From the NCBI GenBank assembly GCA_036794765.1, contig DAIRGB010000001.1, positions 1 through 64,000 of the forward strand: 64,000 bases of DNA. The letters are read 5' to 3'. The notes under the pieces were generated by a model, which searched no databases, had not been told where the DNA came from, and saw only the letters and a list, made by a program, of their open reading frames with translations. This document shows positions 24,915 through 34,680 of this stretch, piece by piece; position 1 is the first letter of the stretch; every line of letters starts with the position of its first letter. Source of the stretch: DAIRGB01 sp036794765. GTDB taxonomy: Bacteria > Patescibacteriota > JAHJAL01. Position numbers and translations under genes: made by a program.

Positions 24915-26048
24915 ATGAAAAACATTAATAATATAAAGGTGGCGATTGTTTGTGATTGGTTGACTAATCCGGGTGGAGCAGAGAAGGTGGTGGAGGTGTT
25001 GGCGGATATTTTTCCTGAAGCTCCGATTTTTACTTCGGTTTGCGATCGAAATCGTTTTAAATGGTTAAAAAAAAGAAAATTGATTACTTCCTGGTTGGAT
25101 AGATTGCCGATAATAAGATACAAACATCAGTTGATGGCGCCATTTCGGCCAATGGTGTTTGAAGGTTTTGATTTTTCGGAATATGATTTGGTTTTTTCTT
25201 TGACGAGTGCGGAGGCAAAAAATATTATAACTAAACCAAAAACTATTCATATTTGTTATTGTCATACGCCGATAAGATATTATTGGAGTGATTATCATGA
25301 ATATTTGAATCATCGTTTGGAGTTTGGGGTATTTAATCCTTTGATAAAATTGATTATGCCATTTTTGGTAAATAGTTTGCGGATTTCTGATAGAATGGCG
25401 GCAGATAGAGTAGATTATTTTTTGGCTAATTCTATCAATGTAAAAACAAGGATAGAAAAATATTATCGTCGAGAATCAGAAGTGATATATCCGCCAGTGG
25501 AAGATGAATTTGAGGTAAAAAGGGGAGAAAAAAGTCAGAATGATTATTATTTGTGTTTAGGCCGTTTGGTTCCTTATAAAAAAGCTGATCTGGTCGTAGA
25601 AGCGTTTGTTAAAAATGGAAGAAGACTATTGGTTTCCGGTGAGGGGCCTTTGTTGTCTCGGTTGAAAAAAATAGCTGAGGGAAAAAGGAATATTGAAATA
25701 TTGGGACGGGTGGATGATAATGAAAAAAAGATTTTGCTGGAAAATTGCAAAGCCTTGGTTTTTCCTGCGGAAGAAGATTTTGGAATTGTACCGGTGGAAG
25801 CAATGATGTGTGGCAAGCCGGTAGTTGCTTTTGGTAAGGGGGGGGCAAGGGAAACGGTGGTGGAAGATTTGTCGGGTGTGTTTTTTGAAAAACAGGATGT
25901 GGATTCATTGAATAAGGCAATAGTAATTTTGGAAAGAAAAAGATGGGATGAAAAAAAAATATCGGCTTGGGCGAGTAAGTTTAGGCGTGAAGTGTTTGTG
26001 AAAAATATCAATGAATTTGTAGCTAAAGTATTAAAAAGAGAAGTTTAA
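24915..26048 (+). CDS. glycosyltransferase family 4 (WbaZ-like)
   Basis: 377 residues, GT-B fold. The N-terminal acceptor domain begins VAIVCDWLTNPGGAEKVVE. The donor domain has GRLVPYKKADLVVEAF and the E-x7-E motif EEDFGIVPVEAMMCGKPVVAF. The HTPIRYYWSDYHEY sequence is shared with mannosyltransferases that extend lipid-linked O-antigen or exopolysaccharide. Donor and acceptor cannot be set from sequence. It is cytoplasmic, in the same direction as the initiating transferase upstream. Confidence 0.9.
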   Translation: MKNINNIKVAIVCDWLTNPGGAEKVVEVLADIFPEAPIFTSVCDRNRFKWLKKRKLITSWLDRLPIIRYKHQLMAPFRPMVFEGFDFSEYDLVFSLTSAEAKNIITKPKTIHICYCHTPIRYYWSDYHEYLNHRLEFGVFNPLIKLIMPFLVNSLRISDRMAADRVDYFLANSINVKTRIEKYYRRESEVIYPPVEDEFEVKRGEKSQNDYYLCLGRLVPYKKADLVVEAFVKNGRRLLVSGEGPLLSRLKKIAEGKRNIEILGRVDDNEKKILLENCKALVFPAEEDFGIVPVEAMMCGKPVVAFGKGGARETVVEDLSGVFFEKQDVDSLNKAIVILERKRWDEKKISAWASKFRREVFVKNINEFVAKVLKREV

Positions 26049-26106
26049 ATTGATAGTTGGCAATTAAAAATTGTGTTTTTAGTTTTTAATTATTAATTTG
26101 ATCAAA

Positions 26107-26721
26107 ATGGATTTTAAAAAATCAATTCGTCCGTTGGTTGATTATTGGTGGTTAGTGTTGTTGAGTATGGTTATTGTTGTAGTGTCTCTGGTGATAATTG
26201 ATAAATCGCAAAGTGCTGAATATGAGGGGACTATGACTTTGATTGTCAAACAGACTATGCCTGTATCTGATGATTCTGGTTATAAATACGATGGATATTA
26301 TGCAGTAATGGCCAATCAAACTTTTGCGGATACTTTAGAAAGTTGGCTTAAGAGTCCAGAGATGGTAGCGGAAATTTATGAAAAAGCAGAAATTGCTTAT
26401 CCTAAAACTATGAGTGCATTAAGAGGTAGATTTGACGTGGAAAAGGTCATATCTCAGAGTGTAGCGGTGGGAGTTAAGACTGGTTCCAGACAAGAAACTG
26501 AGGATTTATTGAATGCGACAAATGAAGTTATGAAATCGAGAATTGAGGGAATGTTGGTTGATAAAGATGGTAAACCATTATTTACATTGAATAGATCAAA
26601 TGTTTTAGTTTTGCCTTATACGATTGATTATCGATTGCAATTTGGGGTAGGTATTATGGGGGCAATTTGTGTGGGGATCTTTTTAGCTTATCTTATGTCG
26701 GCGATTTCTAAAGAAAAATAA
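26107..26721 (+). CDS. polysaccharide chain-length determinant (Wzz-type) protein
   Basis: 204 residues. Two transmembrane helices (about 15-35 and 175-200) flank an extracytoplasmic alpha/beta region, the Wzz/Wzc co-polymerase layout, but without a tyrosine-kinase domain. I chose ATG 26107; the upstream TTG is in frame but has no good site. A role in setting glycan chain length or in export is likely from the fold and from its place between two glycosyltransferases. Confidence 0.78.
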   Translation: MDFKKSIRPLVDYWWLVLLSMVIVVVSLVIIDKSQSAEYEGTMTLIVKQTMPVSDDSGYKYDGYYAVMANQTFADTLESWLKSPEMVAEIYEKAEIAYPKTMSALRGRFDVEKVISQSVAVGVKTGSRQETEDLLNATNEVMKSRIEGMLVDKDGKPLFTLNRSNVLVLPYTIDYRLQFGVGIMGAICVGIFLAYLMSAISKEK

Positions 26722-26733
26722 GAGGGAGGCAGT

Positions 26734-27822
26734 TTGAGAATATTGGTTGATGCCAGGGGATTACTTGAAGAGACGAAGGCGGGTGTTGAAGGATACACTT
26801 ACAATATGTTGGTTAATTTACAGAGAATGTACCCAAAGGATGAGTACATTCTTTTTTCATATTCTAGAACCAGAAGTCCAGAATCGGAGTTGGCAGATAA
26901 ATGGCAATGGAAGCATTTTAGGTGGTCAAATCTTTTGGTTTCGGCTTCGTTTAGAATGTTAGGATATCCGGTAGTGGATAAGATTTTGGGTGATTTTGAT
27001 TGGGTTTGGTTTCCGAATATTCGTTTTTTTCCGGTTAGCAAACAGATAAAGAAAATTGTGACAGTTCATGATTTGTCTTTTGAGATTATGCCTGATTGTT
27101 ATTCGCACAAAAGAAGACTATGGCATTGGTATATGAATATCAGAAAAAATTTATTGGCGGCGCAAAAAGTGGTTTGTGTGTCGGAAAATACACGTCAGGA
27201 TTTACTGGAAAGATATCATATTGAAGGGGAAAAGGTGTTTACTATTTATCCAGGGTTGGAATGTGAAAAATTTTGTGTTCCAAAGAAAGGAAAAAAAAGT
27301 AGATATATCGTATTTTTAGGAACATTGGAAGAGAGAAAAAATATTTTGACTTTGCTTAAAGCATATGAATATTACTCTCTTAGATTGACAGAACGTCCTT
27401 TAAAATTGGTATTAATAGGATCAAATTGTTTGACGTGGAATATTAAAGAATATTTGCGAGAGAGAAATATGCAAAACAGAGTAATGGTGTGCGGGTATTT
27501 GAATGATGAAGATCGGAATAAAATATTGTCGGAGTCGGCTGTGGTGGTATATCCTTCTTATTACGAAGGTTTTGGTTTTCCCCCTTTGGAGGCGATAGCA
27601 ATGGGTATTCCATCACTTTCTTCTTTTTGTGGTTCATTGGGAGAAGTATTAAGTAATAAATGTATGTTGCTTGATCCGTTGGATTATAAAACTTTAGCAG
27701 TGAATATTTCTCAGATATTAGATTCTGATTTGGAGAAAAAGAATAATGATTTAGGTGATTTTTTTCAAAGATATGATTGGGAGAAGTCGGCGTATCTTTT
27801 TCGAGAAATATTGGATAGTTGA
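26734..27822 (+). CDS. glycosyltransferase family 4
   Basis: 362 residues, GT-B fold. The TTG start at 26734 is well placed behind AGAGGGAGG and gives MRILVDARGLLEE, a typical GT4 start; no ATG fits. The C-terminal donor site has LGTLEERKNILTLLKAY and YPSYYEGFGFPPLEAIAMGI. It is close in style to mannosyl- or rhamnosyltransferases of surface polysaccharide clusters. It starts 12 bases after the chain-length gene. Confidence 0.9.
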   Translation: MRILVDARGLLEETKAGVEGYTYNMLVNLQRMYPKDEYILFSYSRTRSPESELADKWQWKHFRWSNLLVSASFRMLGYPVVDKILGDFDWVWFPNIRFFPVSKQIKKIVTVHDLSFEIMPDCYSHKRRLWHWYMNIRKNLLAAQKVVCVSENTRQDLLERYHIEGEKVFTIYPGLECEKFCVPKKGKKSRYIVFLGTLEERKNILTLLKAYEYYSLRLTERPLKLVLIGSNCLTWNIKEYLRERNMQNRVMVCGYLNDEDRNKILSESAVVVYPSYYEGFGFPPLEAIAMGIPSLSSFCGSLGEVLSNKCMLLDPLDYKTLAVNISQILDSDLEKKNNDLGDFFQRYDWEKSAYLFREILDS

Positions 27823-27855
27823 TGATATAATTGGATTATAAAATTGATCAAGAGG

Positions 27856-30000
27856 ATGGGTAAGCAAAAGAAAAATATTGATGGCATAAATATTGTCAGG
27901 CAAAAACGGGCTGTTCAAAAAAATAATTTTGAATGGCTGGTTTTGCTGCAAAAAAAATTGAATATATTGTGGTTAGGTGGCGTGGGATGGTTTAAGTCAT
28001 TGTTTACTCGGAGAGAAAAGGTTCCAAAAAAAGAGTTGGCTAGCATGCAATGGGATTTTTTTGAGATGCGTAGTTTTTTTGTTAAAAATTATTCATATTT
28101 GATTGTGGCTGTTTTGTTGATTGGTTTTGTTTCGTTGACAACTTACAATCTATGGGGAGTTAAAAATAGGGTGGTGTCGGCGGCGGAGAATGGTGCGGAT
28201 CGGATGAAGATGGGAGTTGAAGAGATGAAAAAAGAAAATTTTTCTCAAGCAGTTGAAGATTTTGCCGTGGCCAATAATGAGTTTTTGAAGATAAAACGAG
28301 AGTTGAATCGGGCTGGGCAGGATAGTAATTTTATGTCAAAGAGTTTACCGAAAGACGAATATGAAAACGTTACTAGAGCGGTTGATGGTTTAATTGCGAT
28401 GAGTCGGGGTGCGAAGTTGTTGGCTTTGGGATTGCAGGAGATTACTGTATATGCCAATGGAGATTTTTCTGGCTTGGTGGTGGGGATTTTGACCAACAAG
28501 GATGGTTCGGAGAATATTTTGCCGGTAGTGGATAAAGCAGGAGATTATTTTGCCAAATCAACACTTGAGTTGGAAAATGGTATTACTTTGTTTCGACAAA
28601 TTGATGAGAATCGGGTGCCGGATGAATATAAAAAGTGGTTTGATTTGATCAAAAAGGATTCCCCGAGATATCTTAGTTTGTTGACTGGTGTTAATAGTTT
28701 TTTTGGTGATTTGGATACTTTGCTTGGTCGGGATGTGCCAGTAAATTATTTGTTGTTATTTCAAAATTATAATGAAATAAGACCTACGGGTGGATTTATC
28801 GGGAGTTATGGTCTGGCTGAGTTTCGAGGGGGCAAGATGACTGAGTTGGGTTTTGATGATATTTATAATCCAGATGGTCAAATGTTGGAAAAAATTGATC
28901 CACCTTACCCGATTTCAATGATGACAAAATATTGGGAGATGAGGGATAGTAATTGGTATCCGGATTTTCCTAGTACGGCCAAAAATGCGGTGAAAATGTA
29001 TGAAAAAGAAGGAGGTTTTACGGTTGATGGTGTAATTGCCTTTACGCCGGAGGTTGTTTCCAGATTTTTGGCTTTAACTGGTCCGGTGGAGATGCCTGGT
29101 TATGGTACAACCTTGGACGAACAAAATTTTACTCAGGAGATACAAAAAAAGGTGGAATTGGATTATGATCGAGTAGAAAATAAACCAAAGAAAATTTTGG
29201 GGGATTTGTTGCCGGTTTTGATAGATCGTTTAGCCAATTTGCCGGTTGAGAAGAAGGAAGGTTTTTGGCAAACAATGTTGGATTTATTGAGTGAAAAACA
29301 TATACTAGTTTTTTCATTTAATCCGGAGATAGAAAAATTGATTATGGATATTGGTTGGGCGGGGGAGATGAAAACAATTTCTTCCAATCAAGATTATTTA
29401 AATTTGATTCATGCCAATATTGGCGGACGAAAAAGTGATTTATTTATTCGAGAGGCTATAAAACATACTGTTAGTATTGATTCTGAAGGAAATATTGTCG
29501 TTGATTTGGAAATTACCAGGAAAAATACTGAAGATTGGTCTTGGCCCAATTATTCCAACTATGATTATTTGAGAGTTTATGTGCCGGAGGGAAGTGAGTT
29601 GTTGGCGGTTGATGGTTTTGTTAATCCGGAAGGAATGATTATTGGTGAAGGTGATGTAATAAGTTATGATCAAAAATCAGGAGAAGCAGGCTTGGGTAAT
29701 ACAAAGGTTACAGTGGAAAATGGAAAGACTGTTTTCTCCAATTGGATGGTGACGGATCCTTGGTCGGCCAGTGTGGCTCGATATCAATATAGGCTGCCAT
29801 TTAAAGCGGGGGAAAAATATAGTCTATATTATCAAAAACAGTCGGGGAGAAAAGAAATTGATTATATGTTTAAATTTGTTCCCGGAAAACAAAATAAGGT
29901 TTTGGGATCAAATTTGAATATTGCAAATAACGCTGGAGATTATTTTTGGCGAGATACAGTAAAGAAGGATTTGGTGATTAGTTTTGATCTGTCAAAGTAA
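27856..30000 (+). CDS. DUF4012 domain envelope protein
   Basis: About 714 residues. A basic cytoplasmic N-terminus is followed by a single transmembrane helix (about residues 75-95) and a large extracytoplasmic part. The DUF4012 core is recognisable at about 295-420 (NYLLLFQNYNEIRPTGGFIGSY; FRGGKMTELGFDDIYNPDG). DUF4012 proteins occur with exopolysaccharide genes and with LCP-like proteins; the biochemical role is unknown. The start is uncertain: TTG 27844 and ATG 27856 are in frame, and neither has a properly spaced Shine-Dalgarno. It closes the glycan cluster. Confidence 0.87.
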   Translation: MGKQKKNIDGINIVRQKRAVQKNNFEWLVLLQKKLNILWLGGVGWFKSLFTRREKVPKKELASMQWDFFEMRSFFVKNYSYLIVAVLLIGFVSLTTYNLWGVKNRVVSAAENGADRMKMGVEEMKKENFSQAVEDFAVANNEFLKIKRELNRAGQDSNFMSKSLPKDEYENVTRAVDGLIAMSRGAKLLALGLQEITVYANGDFSGLVVGILTNKDGSENILPVVDKAGDYFAKSTLELENGITLFRQIDENRVPDEYKKWFDLIKKDSPRYLSLLTGVNSFFGDLDTLLGRDVPVNYLLLFQNYNEIRPTGGFIGSYGLAEFRGGKMTELGFDDIYNPDGQMLEKIDPPYPISMMTKYWEMRDSNWYPDFPSTAKNAVKMYEKEGGFTVDGVIAFTPEVVSRFLALTGPVEMPGYGTTLDEQNFTQEIQKKVELDYDRVENKPKKILGDLLPVLIDRLANLPVEKKEGFWQTMLDLLSEKHILVFSFNPEIEKLIMDIGWAGEMKTISSNQDYLNLIHANIGGRKSDLFIREAIKHTVSIDSEGNIVVDLEITRKNTEDWSWPNYSNYDYLRVYVPEGSELLAVDGFVNPEGMIIGEGDVISYDQKSGEAGLGNTKVTVENGKTVFSNWMVTDPWSASVARYQYRLPFKAGEKYSLYYQKQSGRKEIDYMFKFVPGKQNKVLGSNLNIANNAGDYFWRDTVKKDLVISFDLSK

Positions 30001-30109
30001 TGATTTTTCCCGGTAATTAAGTTGTTTTTAGTATTATTTTTCGGTAGAATGGTCTTATGACCTTAATTTATGTTTAGGGATATTATTTTTTTATTTTTGA
30101 TAGATTTTT

Positions 30110-32098
30110 ATGGATAAGAAGAATGCCAATAGTCAATATGGGGCGGAGCAAATCCAAGTTTTGGAGGGTTTGGCTCCAGTTAGAAAAAGACCCGGTATGT
30201 ATATCGGTGGTACGGGAAAAACCGGTTTGCACCATTTGATTTGGGAAGTGGTGGACAATTCAATTGATGAAGCCATGGCCGGGGTTTGTAATTATATTGA
30301 GATTGTTTTGCGGGATGATGGTAGTTTGTCGGTTGAGGACAATGGTCGAGGTATTCCGGTGGAAATACATGCTCAAACAAAGAAATCTACTTTGGAAACT
30401 GTTTTAACTGTATTGCATGCTGGTGGTAAGTTTGGAGGGGGTGGATACAAAGTTTCCGGTGGGTTGCATGGTGTGGGTGTTAGTGTGGTAAATGCGTTGA
30501 GCGAGTGGTTGCGGGCGGAGGTGGTACGTGAGGGAAAATTGTATGTTCAGGAATACGAACGTGGTAATCCAAAATCGAAAGTAAAATTGGAGAGCGAAAA
30601 AGTAGATAAACGCAATGGCACAAAGATAATCTTCCGACCGGATAAGGAAATTTTTGAAAAAGTTGTGTTTGATTTGAAAGTAATTGTGAACCGTTGCCGA
30701 CAATATGCTTATCTCAATAAAGGCGTAAAGATTAGGATAGTTGACGAAAGGATAAAAAATAAACCTTCGAACGAAGTTGAGGGGGAGAAGGAAATTGTGG
30801 CACAAGATCAAACGTTTTATTTTGAAGGGGGAATCAAATCTTTTGTCAGTTTTCTTAATCGTGGTCGTAACACGGTTAACGAAAGTATTTTTTATGTTGA
30901 TCGTGAAGCGGAAGGGATGTTGGTAGAAGTGGCTTTGCAGTATTCAGAAGAATTTTCGGAGAATATTTTATCATTTGCCAACAATATTCATACAACAGAA
31001 GGTGGTATGCATATGACTGGTTTTCGTTCGGCTTTGACTAGAGTAATAAACAATTATGCCAAGAAGAGCGGTTTGTTTAAGGATAAAGATGAAAAACTAA
31101 CCAGTGATGATGTTCATGAAGGGCTGACAGCGGTAGTGAGTGTAAAATTACAGGATCCCCAGTTTGAGGGTCAGACTAAAGGTAAGCTGGGTAATCCGGA
31201 GGCAAGAACGATTGTGGAGGCAGTGGTGGGTGAAGCATTGAATATGTTTTTGGAAGAACATCCCAAAGATGCAAAAGAAATAATTGGTAAGGCCAGTTTG
31301 GCTGCGAGGGCCCGTATGGCGGCGCGCGCAGCACGAGATACAGTAATTCGTAAAGGGGCGTTGGAAGGGATGTCTTTGCCAGGGAAATTGGCCGATTGTT
31401 CTAGTCGCAATCCTGAGGAGTCAGAGATTTACGTGGTGGAGGGAGATTCGGCTGGTGGTTCTGCGAAGCAGGGCAGAGATAGACGTTTTCAAGCTATTAT
31501 TCCTTTGTCAGGAAAGCCGGTTAATAGTGAAAAACATCGTTTGGATAAAGTGATTGCCAATGATAAATTGAAGGATTTAATAATTGCTTTGGGTTGTGGT
31601 ATTGGTGATAGCTTTGATGCAAGTCGGTTGAAATATCATCGAATTATTATCATGTCTGATGCGGATGTTGATGGTTCTCATATAACAACTTTGATTTTGA
31701 CAATGTTTTACCGGCACATGAAACCTTTGATTGAAGGGGGTTATGTGTATATTGCTCAGCCGCCTTTGTATAAGGTACAAAAAGGAAAAGAGAAATATTA
31801 TGTCCATACCGATAGTGAAAAAGACGAGCTAGTAAAAGAGTTGTCTGGAAAAAATAATTTGGATGGGAGTGAGTTGAAGGGTATCGGTGTGCAGAGGTAC
31901 AAAGGTCTTGGTGAAATGAATCCAGAACAGTTATGGGAAACGACCATGGATCCAAAGAATAGAGTAATGAAGATAGTAAAGGTTGAAGACGCTCAGGAAG
32001 CGGATCGGGTTTTCAGGGTATTGATGGGTGATGAGGTGGCGCCGAGAAAACATTTTATTCAGACACATGCCAAAGATGTAATGAATCTTGATGTATAA
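30110..32098 (+). CDS. gyrB: DNA gyrase subunit B
   Basis: 662-residue ATPase subunit of gyrase, which introduces negative supercoils with GyrA. The GHKL ATPase domain has EVVDNSIDEAMAG, DNGRGIPVE and GGLHGVGVSVVNAL. The TOPRIM domain has EGDSAGGSAKQGRDRRFQAI, PLSGKPVN and SDADVDGSHI. The C-terminal tail is QRYKGLGEMNPEQLWETTMD. Length is normal and there is no intein. It starts at ATG 30110 without a Shine-Dalgarno. gyrA follows almost immediately. Confidence 0.97.
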   Translation: MDKKNANSQYGAEQIQVLEGLAPVRKRPGMYIGGTGKTGLHHLIWEVVDNSIDEAMAGVCNYIEIVLRDDGSLSVEDNGRGIPVEIHAQTKKSTLETVLTVLHAGGKFGGGGYKVSGGLHGVGVSVVNALSEWLRAEVVREGKLYVQEYERGNPKSKVKLESEKVDKRNGTKIIFRPDKEIFEKVVFDLKVIVNRCRQYAYLNKGVKIRIVDERIKNKPSNEVEGEKEIVAQDQTFYFEGGIKSFVSFLNRGRNTVNESIFYVDREAEGMLVEVALQYSEEFSENILSFANNIHTTEGGMHMTGFRSALTRVINNYAKKSGLFKDKDEKLTSDDVHEGLTAVVSVKLQDPQFEGQTKGKLGNPEARTIVEAVVGEALNMFLEEHPKDAKEIIGKASLAARARMAARAARDTVIRKGALEGMSLPGKLADCSSRNPEESEIYVVEGDSAGGSAKQGRDRRFQAIIPLSGKPVNSEKHRLDKVIANDKLKDLIIALGCGIGDSFDASRLKYHRIIIMSDADVDGSHITTLILTMFYRHMKPLIEGGYVYIAQPPLYKVQKGKEKYYVHTDSEKDELVKELSGKNNLDGSELKGIGVQRYKGLGEMNPEQLWETTMDPKNRVMKIVKVEDAQEADRVFRVLMGDEVAPRKHFIQTHAKDVMNLDV

Positions 32099-32124
32099 AT
32101 TAGTTGATTAAGATATTTTTAAAT

Positions 32125-34665
32125 ATGTCAAAGAAAGAAAGAAAACAAGATAGTATGGAGAAGTTGGATCTGAAAGCAGAAGTGGGATATTTGCGGGAAG
32201 TGAATCTGGTTAACGAAATGGAGACTTCGTATCTTAATTATGCGATGAGCGTAATAGTGTCGCGTGCGTTGCCTGATGTGAGGGATGGTTTGAAACCTGT
32301 TCATCGACGAATTCTTTACGCCATGAATGAAATGGGACTTAAACATACAGCTAAGTTTAAAAAGTGCGCGGCGATTGTCGGTGATGTTATGGGAAAATAT
32401 CATCCTCATGGAGATATGGCTATTTATGATAGTTTGGTTCGAATGGCTCAGCCTTGGTCATTGCGTTATCCATTGGTGTTTGGGCAGGGAAATTTTGGTT
32501 CGATGGATGGAGATAGTCCGGCGGCGCAAAGGTACACCGAAGCCAAGATGCAGAAAATGGCTGATATGTTACTCAATGATATTGATAAGGATACGATTGA
32601 TTGGCGAGACAATTATGATGGAAGTCGGCAGGAGCCCAAGGTTTTACCTTCAAGATTGCCAAATTTGTTATTAAATGGCTCTAGCGGTATAGCTGTGGGT
32701 ATGGCGACAAATATTCCGCCGCATAATTTGGCAGAAATAGTCGATGCAACCATATATTTGATTGATAATCCAGAAGCAACGATCGATGAGTTGATGGAAT
32801 TTGTCAAAGGTCCTGATTTTCCGACTGGAGGAGCGATATTTGGCTATGAGGATATCAAAAATATTTATGCTACTGGTAGAGGTAAAGTTGTTATTAGAGC
32901 AATTGCTGAGATTATCGATAATGATAAAGGAAAGAAACAAATAATTATTAAAGAAATTCCTTATACAGTTAATAAAGCCGCTTTGGTAGAAAAAATTGCG
33001 GATTTGGTTAAAGAAAAAAAGATTGTTGGAATTGCGGATTTGCGTGATGAGTCGGATAAGGATGGGGTAAGGGTAGTAGTTGATTTAAAAAAAGAAGCTT
33101 ATGCCAATAAAATACTGAATCAGTTGTATAAGATGACGCCGATGCAAACATCTTTTGCGGCAAACATTTTGGCTTTGGTGGATGAGATACAGCCCAAGGT
33201 TTTAACTCTTCCAATGGTTTTGGGTTATTTTATTGAACATAGAAGGACTGTAGTTATTAGAAGAACAAAATTTGAGTTGGCCAAGGCTGAGGATCGAGCG
33301 CATATATTGGAAGGTTTGAAGAAAGCCTTGGATCATATTGATGAAGTTATTAAAACAATCAGGGCTTCTAAAACCAAAGAGGATGCCAAGGTAAATTTGA
33401 TTAAAAAATTTGAATTAACGGAAAAACAGGCAGATGCTATTTTGGAAATGAGGTTGCAAACTTTGGCTGGATTGGAGAGGCAGAAGATTCTGGATGAATT
33501 GGAAGAAGTATTGAAGTTGATAAAAAAATTAAAAGAGTTGTTGGCATCAGAAAAAAAGATCATGGCAGTGGTAAAGAAGGAGTTGACCGAAGTAAAAGAA
33601 CAGTTTGGTGATCCACGTTTGACAAAGGTATATAAAAATCCTTTGGGTAAATTGGAGAATGAGGCTTTGATACCAAATGAGCAGGTACTAGTGTCTTTAA
33701 CAAAGGGTGGTTATATAAAACGTCTTCCGAGTAATACATATAAAGTTCAGAATCGAGGAGGGAAAGGGGTTACTGGAGGGGCCTTGAAAGAGGAGGATAT
33801 TTTGGATGATTTTCGTGTAACTTACAATCATGATGATATTTTGTATTTCACTACTGCTGGTCGGGTGTTTAAAGGGAAGGTTTATGAAATACCTTTGGCT
33901 TCCAGACAAGCGAAGGGAACGGCGATAGTGAATTTATTGAATTTGGCAGCGGATGAACGAGTGTCGGGTTTGGTGACGATTGCTGATTATCGAAGAGGTA
34001 AATATCTTATGATGGCAACCAAGTCGGGAACGATCAAAAAAACAGAATTGAGATATTTTAAAAAGGTGCGCAAAAGTGGTTTGATTGCGATTAAACTTCG
34101 AGATAAGGATGAGTTGCGGTGGGTTAAGGTGACCGAAGGGACGGATCAGGTAATGATGGTGACAAAAAAAGGACAAGCAATTAGATTCAATGAAAGTGAT
34201 GTACGGGGAATGGGGAGGACAGCGGCAGGGGTGAGAGGAATAAAATTGAGAACGGGTGACGAAGTGGTGTCGATGAATTTGGTGGTTCCAGGTAAAGGTG
34301 GATTTATTTTGGTAATGACTGAAAATGGGTATGGAAAAAGGACGTATCTGAGTGGTTACAAAGTGCAAAATCGAGGGGGTTTGGGGATAAAAACAGCAAA
34401 GGTTATCAAGAAAAATGGAGAAATTGTGAAGGCGGAGGTAATGGATAAAGATTTGGATATTGATTTGATTGCGGTTTCTATCCATGGTCAGGTTATTAGG
34501 ACGCCATTATCCAGTATCAGATTGATGGGTAGAGCTACTCAGGGAGTGATCGTGATGCGGATGAAAAAAGGTGACAAGTTGGCATCTGTGACTGCCTTTA
34601 GTGATTTGGACAAAGAGGTAGAAAGGCAAAGGAGTGTTCATGGAGTTCCCGTTGAGACAAAATAA
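32125..34665 (+). CDS. gyrA: DNA gyrase subunit A
   Basis: About 846 residues. The breakage-reunion domain carries the active-site tyrosine in AAQRYTEAKM and the quinolone-region sequence PHGDMAIYDSLVRMAQ. The C-terminal beta-pinwheel has the GyrA box QNRGGKG, which distinguishes gyrase from topoisomerase IV. The start is ATG 32125 (MSKKERKQD); ATG 32155 is possible, and the TTG at 32104 is unlikely. It lies 26 bases after gyrB, and infB follows 15 bases after its stop, forming one operon. Confidence 0.96.
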   Translation: MSKKERKQDSMEKLDLKAEVGYLREVNLVNEMETSYLNYAMSVIVSRALPDVRDGLKPVHRRILYAMNEMGLKHTAKFKKCAAIVGDVMGKYHPHGDMAIYDSLVRMAQPWSLRYPLVFGQGNFGSMDGDSPAAQRYTEAKMQKMADMLLNDIDKDTIDWRDNYDGSRQEPKVLPSRLPNLLLNGSSGIAVGMATNIPPHNLAEIVDATIYLIDNPEATIDELMEFVKGPDFPTGGAIFGYEDIKNIYATGRGKVVIRAIAEIIDNDKGKKQIIIKEIPYTVNKAALVEKIADLVKEKKIVGIADLRDESDKDGVRVVVDLKKEAYANKILNQLYKMTPMQTSFAANILALVDEIQPKVLTLPMVLGYFIEHRRTVVIRRTKFELAKAEDRAHILEGLKKALDHIDEVIKTIRASKTKEDAKVNLIKKFELTEKQADAILEMRLQTLAGLERQKILDELEEVLKLIKKLKELLASEKKIMAVVKKELTEVKEQFGDPRLTKVYKNPLGKLENEALIPNEQVLVSLTKGGYIKRLPSNTYKVQNRGGKGVTGGALKEEDILDDFRVTYNHDDILYFTTAGRVFKGKVYEIPLASRQAKGTAIVNLLNLAADERVSGLVTIADYRRGKYLMMATKSGTIKKTELRYFKKVRKSGLIAIKLRDKDELRWVKVTEGTDQVMMVTKKGQAIRFNESDVRGMGRTAAGVRGIKLRTGDEVVSMNLVVPGKGGFILVMTENGYGKRTYLSGYKVQNRGGLGIKTAKVIKKNGEIVKAEVMDKDLDIDLIAVSIHGQVIRTPLSSIRLMGRATQGVIVMRMKKGDKLASVTAFSDLDKEVERQRSVHGVPVETK

Positions 34666-34680
34666 TATTTTAAGGAAAAT

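Noticed and set aside
33934..34485. 183-codon minus-strand frame
   Set aside because: Antisense to the gyrA C-terminal domain, with His/Ser/Cys-rich shadow composition and no start signals.
32125..34665. Topoisomerase IV parC instead of gyrA
   Set aside because: The GyrA box QNRGGKG and the adjacent gyrB indicate gyrase.
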